NCBI GenBank assembly: GCA_963969495.1 | Contig: OZ018321.1 | Location: 71,400,286 to 71,464,285 of the forward strand | Direction of reading: 5' to 3' | Length of the DNA: 64,000 bases | Source: Ceratothoa steindachneri | Lineage: Eukaryota; Arthropoda; Malacostraca; Isopoda; Cymothoidae | Shown here: in pieces, positions 57,321 through 64,000 of the stretch | Numbering within the stretch: the stretch's first letter is position 1 | Layout: the number at the start of each line of letters is the position of its first letter | Made by a program: the position numbers and the translations under genes | Notes under the pieces: generated by a model | Seen by the model: only the letters and a program-made list of their open reading frames with translations | What the model was told of the DNA's origin: nothing | Database searches by the model: none

Positions 57321-57646
57321 TTCTCTCATTTCCTTTTGCTTATAATGGTGATAAATTTGAAAACAACAATTTTAATATTTCGTGCAATGTCCAAATGCCC
57401 ACTTCATTAAACAGATATAAATCACTTGCATTTATAAAAAAATACAGTTATAGATAAAAATTGACCCGCCAAAATTTTTAGTCATTTTCAAGCCTTAAAG
57501 GATTTTTTTAATCAAGTAACATTGACCCAAACAATTTTTTTTCATTAAATATTTGAAAAACCTTTAAAAGAAGTTTCCATTTAATTTTAATGACAGAATT
57601 GGAATAGGCAAAAAGCATTTTGTAGAAATATTTCTAAGCTTGTTAG

Positions 57647-59858
57647 CAGGGTTGGATCAAATACTGATTTTTATAAGTCAAATACAAATACTTTTATTTT
57701 TTAATCCAAAAATACAAGTAATGGTTCAAAAAATACAATTGAAAATACAAATATTCCTATTCCAGATTTCCAAAATACAATAAAAGTTACTCTTGAATTA
57801 TACCAAAAAAAATAAACAGACACTTTTTTCACTCAAGTTTACATTCTACATATTATAATTGTATTTTATCATCATTAATGCCCGGATGGTTTCCGGGCCG
57901 AGTTTTGCTCGTTTTGGAGTAAAAAAATTGCCGGCCTTGTTAAACACCTTCTCAGATGGTCCAGACGTTACACAGCACCCAAGAATATTATTGGCGAAAT
58001 GATTCAAAATTTTGAAGCATTTTGTATCACACCAGTACCTCAGTAGGTTGACATCAGAAGGCAGAACACCTTCTAGGTACGTTTCAAGTTATGCCATCAC
58101 CACTGTAGTGTCGTTTGTTGATGCACTTGCCATCATTTTCAAGGCTGGAGGCATGTAGGCAAAAAGACGATGTTGTTTTGCACTCACGCTAGCCTCCTCT
58201 TGGTTCATGCTACAGAGATGAAAGGTTCAAGTCTCTTGAATTATTTTCTTCTTCAAGGTCAATTGAGTTGACTCGGAAAGAATCAAGTTTACAATCCTCA
58301 AACGTTTTCCTTTTTCATTTCCTTAGATGGCATCTATGCCAACTTAAACCTGAGGTCAATGAGAGCTGCGGCAATGACATCAGTCCTCTCAAGAAATGGA
58401 TGCAACTTCTTGGTAGAAGACTGTAGTGCATTTTTCAAACTAAAGCAGTAGATCGGTTTACTTTCCGTGAAAAGTTAGAGGCTGTGCTCAAGGCCAAATA
58501 CAACTGGTGTAACGCAAGAAAGTGTAACCCTTTTTCCTCCTTCTATTTGCGCGTTTGCTTCTTGGAACGGTTGAAAAACTTGGATCACTTCTGTCAGCAT
58601 TATTATTTCCATTTCTTTCAATATTTCTACAGTTCGGTTTGATCCTTAGAGAGGAAGAGCTGAGTCGACTCCGTCGGTTTCCTTGAGAACTGACTTAAGC
58701 ATTCTATCTAGTAGCGTTGGCGTACTTCAGTGAAACCCCAATCTTTATCAAGAACAGTACTGCCACAGTAGATCGACGTATTGTAGCTACAATACAACAG
58801 CACAGTTGCAATTGCACTGTTTCTGACACAGGGATCATTGAAGGCGTCTCGTATGCAGAGATGTTTTTCGTGTGCAAAGCAACTGGACCAATCACGTGAA
58901 AGAAGGGCAAGCAGCTCATTCAGCTCAAGTTCTTCTTTAAAATATCAAGGTTAGTTATGTCTTCATTTTAACCGCTACTTTCATTCCTTACTTCATTTCT
59001 ATATAATTCTGGTAGACAGACATTAAATGCTTTCAGCATAGATGAGGCATTGTCTGCAACCTCCTTCCCCACCTTGCCATGAATTCCGAATTTAGTGACT
59101 ATATCCTCATATGCTTCAGTGATTTGCACAGCTGTATGCCGTTCTATAAACTGATCGCAAGCAAAAAAGCTCAACTTTAGCTCCCATGATGAGTTGATGA
59201 AGTCTACAGTGACAGCAAAAAACGATCTCATTTTCCGATTCGTCCAGAGGTCCAATATCAGGTACAGACGATTGAGATGCTCTAATTCTTTCATCAATTG
59301 CGACTTGATGCCTTTCGCTCTCTGCAGAAGTAAACTGTTTCTAAGTTTGATTTTGCTTAGAAACGCGAAGCATGGATCTGCTTCATGCAGATGAACTCTA
59401 AAAGTCTTACTTTCAACAATACTCAAAGGCAGTTGGTCACATGCGATGGAGTCTAGGAGTTTCTTTACTATAGACCGTTGTTTGATGTGATTAGCATAAA
59501 TTCTTTTTCTCTTGTGCGGGTATAACTCTTAAGAATGAGGTCATTTTGATCTGTGAGTGTAAGACAGAGCTCTCACGCTTCTTCTTTTCCTCTGCAGCAC
59601 TCAAGTTCTCAAATTCATCATACTGAACTTTGTGAACTCTTCTGAGGTGGACACTTAGATTAAATGTTGCCATCGGTGCTGCCGAATACGACTTTTTGCA
59701 CTGCGAGCAGTCGCCTATGAGATTCTTGTCAGTAGACTTGACATTGACAGAATAAAACTTTGCTAGTGCAGCTGATAGTTAAGGTATTTGTAACTCCTCC
59801 CGGACTACCTCATCCCCGATTGAAGGATCATCTGGTGTAACAGCGTCTTCGTTCTCCA
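57647..59858 (-). pseudogene. hAT-family transposase with BED finger, near full length
   Basis: The likely start is ATG at 59858 (MENEDAVTPDDPSIGDEVVR). A BED-type finger follows at about 59720-59650 (CSQCKKSY...LSVHLRRVHKVQYDEF: C-x2-C...H-x5-H). After a frameshift come SIVESKTFRVHLHEADP (59426 on), LILDLWTNRKMRSFFAVTV at about 59262-59205 (first catalytic D) and VADNASSMLKAFN at about 59065-59025 (second D). Further on are DVIAAALIDLRFKLA (about 58385-58340) and the C-terminal dimerisation block LLRYWCDTKCFKILNHFAN...SEKVFNKAGNFF (58050-57915), to about 57860. Multiple stops and frameshifts. At 57647 a CAGGGTTGGATCAAATAC end resembles a hAT terminal inverted repeat. A matching right end was not found. 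Confidence 0.8.
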
Positions 59859-59879
59859 TCTGCAAAGTGAAAATTGAGA

Positions 59880-60700
59880 AGTGAGAAGCAATTAAACTTC
59901 ACGGAATTATTAGTTAGTAATTCAAATATTGTAGATACAGATTTTATATATTTACTGCTTATTTTAACTTACCAATTCAATAGAAAGTTATATAATAATT
60001 ATGAGCTATATTTAGGTTAAATTTAAATTTGGCTTATATTTTAATTCCTATATTATTATAAATAAACATATCTTCTTTTCTTCTAAATTTACCTTATCAT
60101 AAATCATATATCTGAGTACTAAAACAGAATGTTAGGAAAGAAAAAAAAATAAAAATAAAATTGAAACATCACAGTAAAGAAAGAAAAGTATAAAGTATAT
60201 GATAACAAATCTATAAAAAATAAGGGAAAATTTTTAAAAAACCCATAAAACATTAAGTGAGAAAAAAAATGACAAAATAAAATCAACCAAAGAAAATAAT
60301 GATAATAAAGTGGTTAAAACAAACACAAACATAATAGATTAAAAGTAACTTAAAAATATATACAAGTATGTGTGAAAAGGAAAAATGGATGGAGAAACCT
60401 GTTGATTATAAAATTTAACAAGTGCTTTAAGTCATTACCCTTAAAATTAAATTTAATGGAAGAGCAACAGAAAGATAATAAACCCACTAAACAGAGCATC
60501 CTTTACAAAGCACTATTCAAATAGGACGGAATGAAAGTACGCCGCTTGCGGCCTTATAAACTCTACAGGTTTTGAGCCAAACATTCCTGAACGTTCGAGT
60601 ATGTTCTATAAAACTCATGCGTTCGCGCGACGCGCGCACTCTGCGTGTACCAAATATAACCGGTTTTATAATATGTCGTAAATCATGGTTCTCTCTGACT
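59880..60700. other. AT-rich stretch, nothing recognised
   Basis: Very A-rich on the plus strand, with short low-complexity frames only. The right terminal repeat of the hAT element was looked for here and not seen. Confidence 0.5.
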
Positions 60701-60702
60701 CT

Positions 60703-60704
<2 letters not shown>

Positions 60705-60783
<79 letters not shown>

Positions 60784-60791
60784 TCTCTCTT
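60705..60791. repeat. (CT)n microsatellite
   Basis: About 85 bp of CT dinucleotides with a few interruptions, directly abutting the LINE that follows. Confidence 0.95.
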
Positions 60792-60792
60792 C

Positions 60793-61215
60793 GCACTAGT
60801 GTGAAGGTAAGCTGCCTGCCAGGACGGAGTAACCACCACATCAGGGTAGAGGCGGAGAAATCTCAGATTTCTGAGAGCTCAGTCGTTGCTCTGATGGTAA
60901 GTGGCAACGACCTCTGCCTGAGAGGAGGTAGGGTAGGCCCTACTAATAAAATCGTCCACACAGTCATGGGTGCCATAGACGACTGTGGGCTGAAAACCTG
61001 CATGCGTGATGTGGTCTGGATGCTCCCGAGGAGAGCTCCAACACGGAGCTCTCGGGGAACGTCTTTTTGAACCGGTGCCTGGCAGATTTATGTCTTTTTT
61101 GTGGACCCGTACCGCATCTTTTATAGTAGGAATGATCTCTACCCAAGAGATGGGTTACATCTTTCCTTTAAAAGAAAGGCCTTTCTGTCGAACCTGATAT
61201 AGGATGTCGTATAGA
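60793..61215 (+). pseudogene. SGNH/esterase-like domain of a LINE
   Basis: Reads VSCLPGRSNHHIRVEAE, SVVALMVSGNDLCLRG (60880-60925), IVHTVMGAIDDCGLKTCM, a PRRAPTRSS block, then after one stop VDPYRIFYSRNDLYPRDGLHLS (61095-61165). GND in the second block and DGLHLS in the last match the block III and block V (D-x-x-H) catalytic signatures of SGNH hydrolases. Esterase domains of this kind are known in ORF1 of CR1/L2-type LINEs. Block I (GDS) would lie upstream but is replaced by the (CT)n tract. A single in-frame stop at 61068 separates the halves. Confidence 0.6.
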
Positions 61216-61378
61216 GGACTCAAAGGAGAATCCGGCAAAGAGTGAGGGCGAGGGTACGCCAGTACGCCCGTGTCACTCCTGGAACGACCTTCTCAGAGGT
61301 CGCAAAGAAGGGTGCCTTCTCGCCAACAAATAAGCCGGGAAACGGAAGAGCGTAGGAAGTCCTACATTCGAGGACTCC

Positions 61379-62200
61379 ATGAAAGTTCTTCTGTTTAATG
61401 CGAGGTTGATTAGGAACAGGTTTCTTGAACTTCGTGCACTCGTAGCGACGGAAGAACTTGAAATGGTAGCCATAACAGAGTCGTGGGTAAAAAGCCCAAA
61501 CCAAGATTTTAAAGGCGAATTCACGATTCCCGGTTATCAACTCTTCCAAAAAGATAGGCCAGACAGAAAGGGTGGCGGTATAATGTTGTATGCCAAGGAT
61601 ACACTCAAATCAACGAACTGCAACATTGTATCCAACCATGGACTACTAGGAGTTGACCTAGATATAGGTCCTGCCAGATACAGAACCCTGGTGCTTTACA
61701 GACCCTCTACCCAACTCGTTGAAAAGGACAGGGATCTTTACCGGCTACTGGGTGAACTTGCTCAAGACAGTGTTTATATCGCCAACAGTGATTTCAATAC
61801 CAAAGTTGACTGGAAAACCAGAGAAACCTTTGGCGAGAACGCACTACTCCTGGAGTTCGCGAACAACGAGTTCCTGACTCAATGAATGAAAGAGCCGACG
61901 AGAGGCAATAATACCCTCGACTTGGTTTTCACCTCTGAGGATAACATCGTTAAGGATTACTCAGTAGGTGAAGAGCTCGGTGGCATTGATCACCAACTAG
62001 TTAGATTTATAGTCAAAGTCCCCAAGGTAGAGTCTGCGACTAGTGAATCGAGGAAACTTGATTTAAGAAGAGCAGACTTTGCAGGTCTCTGTGCTGAATT
62101 TACTGATGCGAGGCTAGAAGTGTGCAAGAGTGTTGAATATTCGTGGAATAGATTCAAAACTACGTTCATGAGTCTTTAATCACGATTTATCCCTTTGAAA
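61379..62200 (+). pseudogene. LINE endonuclease domain (CR1/L2-like)
   Basis: Open frame from 61379 (MKVLLFNARLIRNRFLELRA). It shows the N block (FNAR), the catalytic E (ITESWV, about 61471-61490), GGIMLYAKDTL and NSDFNTKVDW (about 61783-61812, the GDFN block with G changed to S). FANNEFLTQ-stop-MKEPTRGNNTLDLVF (61856-61930) and GGIDHQLVRF (about 61978-62010, the SDH block with S changed to I) follow. One stop at about 61883 interrupts an otherwise continuous domain of about 260 codons, so this copy is comparatively young. Confidence 0.85.
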
Positions 62201-64000
62201 ATGCCTCCGTCAGTCTTCTGTTCAACCAAAGTGGTTTAATCGAGAAATTGCTCAACTGCTGACAGAGAAAAGAACGAAGTACCGACATTCAAAGATTTCT
62301 GTAGACGTTGACGAGTACCTTAGGATAGCTAGGAGAGTGAAGTCCAGCATAAGGGCGGCAAAGCGTGCCGAAGAGCTCTGAGTGGCGAGACTTTTCAAGG
62401 AGAATCCCAAGGAGTTCTTTGGTTATGTAAACAGCCGTAAGCCAATCCATCGCACGATTCGCCATTTAATGAATGAGAAGGGGGGCATTAAAGCACTCAG
62501 ATGCATAAAAATGCTAACCTCCTCAACGACTACTTCTCTTCAGTGTTTATTGAAAAGAGTAGTCCCATCCCCCAGCCCACAGATTCCTACTTGGGTGAAA
62601 AGCTGGAGGAAATGAACTTCGCTCAAGGAGAAATAGAAAAAAAGATCACTGCTTTAAAGACGAATAAGTCCCCTGGTCCGGACGGCTTTTACCTAAAGTG
62701 TTGAAAGAAATGCGCGATGAAGTGTCAAAACATCTGAGCATAATCTTCAACATGTCAATCCGGACCGGATATATTAATAAAACGAAAAAATCGAAGTCGC
62801 CCGGGCCCGATGGGGTGTACCCAACACATCTTAAAGAAATAAAAAAGGAATTAGCAAGACCACTCTGCACGATTTTCAATCGATCAATAGAGGAAGGCCT
62901 AGTTCCAATAGAGTTCAAGAGAGCTAATGTTAGGCCTATATTAAAAAAGGGGATAAAACTGAGCCTACTAATATCCGTCCCATCAGTCTAACTTCTGTAA
63001 TTGGAAAACTCTTAGAATCGATAATTAGAGATAAGTTGGTGAACCTTTGCGAGGCAAATAATTTAATTGCAGACTCCCAGCATAGATTTAGACGAGGGCG
63101 CTCGTGCCTAACCAATTTACTCGAATTCTTTCATAACATGATTTGCATCTACGATGAAACTAAAGCGGCGGATATAATTTACCTTGACTTTAAAAAGGCC
63201 TTTGATACAGTTCCGCACGAAAGGCTATTGATGAAAATTAGAGTAATTGGAGTGAGGGGTAACATACTTAAATGGATTAGAAACTGGCTATCAAATCGTT
63301 CACAGCGGATTGTTGTAAGTGTGGTGTGTTTAGACTGGGCCTCAGTCACCAGCGGAGTACCACAGGGGTCAGTCCTGTGCGCATTATTATTTATTGTTTA
63401 CATTAATGACTTATATAATGGAGTGGTTAGTAGGATCTCTAAATTTGTAGATGACTAAAAGTTAGTAAGTCGAGCCCTTTCCTGACTCGATGTAGAGCAA
63501 ATGCAAAGGGACCTTAATAAAATTGTGGAATGGGCGGATAAATGGCAATTGGGCTTCAACATGGGTGAATGCAAGGTCATGCATTTAGGATTTCATAACT
63601 TAAAAGTAGAATACCATATGAAAGACAAAATTCTCGAATCCGTTAACTTAGAAAAAACCTGAAGATTTTTATCTCGGAGGACCTTAAAGTATCGAAGCAA
63701 TGCGCAGAAGCTTGCAAAAAAGCAAACCGAATGCTAGGATATATTGCTCGGAATTTTACTTTTAAATCGAAAAATATAATCATGCCACTATACAAATCGC
63801 TCGTGCGCTCACACCTCCCATACGCGATTCAATTTTAGCGTCCCTCCCTAAAGAAGGATATAGCGCAGTTAGAAAGAGTGCAACGTCGGGCTACGAAACT
63901 AGTTCCTGGAATCCGAAACAAACCGTACGAAGATAGACTCCGCTCATTAAACCTACTATCACTTGAAAGTAGACGATTACGTGGACAATTGATTGAGGTA
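62200..64000 (+). pseudogene. LINE reverse transcriptase, chimeric, running off the right edge
   Basis: WFNREIAQLLTEKRTKYR (about 62232-62285) and ARLFKENPKEFFGYVNSRK (62385-62440) lead to TALKTNKSPGPDGFY (about 62650-62690). The same RT-opening region then recurs: KSKSPGPDGVYPTHLKEIKK (62788-62850). Next come the IRPISLT-x-VIGKLLESIIRDKL block (62970-63040), YLDFKKAFDTVPHERLL (motif A, 63177-63230), SGVPQGSVLCALLFIVYINDL (motif B, 63350-63410) and FVDD-stop-KLVSRA (motif C, 63443-63470). The thumb continues in shifting frames to 64000. Several stops are present. CR1/Rex-like in style. Confidence 0.8.

Noticed and set aside
60572..60799. Frame with a long Leu-Ser repeat
   Set aside because: It is the translation of the (CT)n microsatellite.
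61220..61549. 109-codon minus-strand frame
   Set aside because: Antisense to the start of the LINE endonuclease on the plus strand.
1..64000. Prokaryote-type systems (operons, CRISPR arrays, toxin-antitoxin, phage)
   Set aside because: Splice donor, microsatellites, LINE, Penelope and mariner content show eukaryotic DNA; no regularly spaced repeat array with unique spacers was seen.
1..64000. tRNA or rRNA genes
   Set aside because: No A-box/B-box pair with a cloverleaf could be read, and no rRNA core sequence was recognised.

Overview
This window is eukaryotic, almost certainly from an arthropod. It is AT-rich and full of microsatellites. It carries a first coding exon of a neuropeptide-type class A GPCR with a good GT splice donor. 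It also holds a dense, decayed mix of animal transposable elements: several non-LTR LINE lineages, Penelope-like elements, a Ty3/gypsy element, mariner, Tc1, hAT and a FLYWCH-type MULE. I cannot fix the species; a crustacean or chelicerate seems plausible. No prokaryotic operon, CRISPR array, phage or intact viral genome is visible. Almost every protein assignment below was made by reading conserved motifs through stops and frameshifts, so element borders are approximate unless a repeat or target-site duplication is cited.

Layout. 0-2.2 kb: decayed LINE ORF2 running in from the left edge (+). 2.2-8.4 kb: AT-rich, no gene recognised. 8.38-8.58 kb: the GPCR exon, the only plausible host coding sequence. 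9.5-9.7 kb: (TA)n next to a Penelope-type end with a hammerhead-like core. 10.2-17.9 kb: a LINE (+) interrupted by a 3 kb MULE whose terminal inverted repeats consist of short tandem units. 17.9-19.1 kb: two further LINE scraps. 20.6-24.9 kb: a nearly full-length LINE on the minus strand. 25.0-28.6 kb: LINE 3' end (+), Penelope GIY-YIG domain (-), LINE RT (-). 29.2-31.5 kb: a 909-bp inverted-repeat element with a fold-back inside it, then an internally deleted mariner. 32.3-34.7 kb: a fold-back carrying hammerhead-like cores, a GC-rich unidentified patch and a small hAT derivative with a target-site duplication. 37 kb: Tc1 helix-turn-helix scrap. 39.7-40.5 kb: (TA)n plus a Penelope 3' end. 40.85-47.2 kb: a gypsy element with two recognisable LTRs, split by a LINE and a Tc1 element. 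47.5-48.3 kb: minisatellite. 48.3-52.6 kb: no feature. 52.7-53.4 kb: GC-rich promoter-like patch. 54.2-55.8 kb: intronless pseudogene of a widespread, poorly characterised family. 56.5-59.9 kb: two hAT-related transposase pseudogenes in opposite orientations. 60.7-64 kb: (CT)n and a LINE with an esterase-like domain, endonuclease and a chimeric reverse transcriptase running off the right edge.

The genes do not form a pathway. The window reads as a repeat-rich intron or intergenic region around one GPCR exon. The points of most interest are three hammerhead-like cores (two beside (TA)n tracts), the tandem-unit TIRs of the MULE, the SGNH-like domain and RT duplication in the right-edge LINE, and the layered insertions in the gypsy element.
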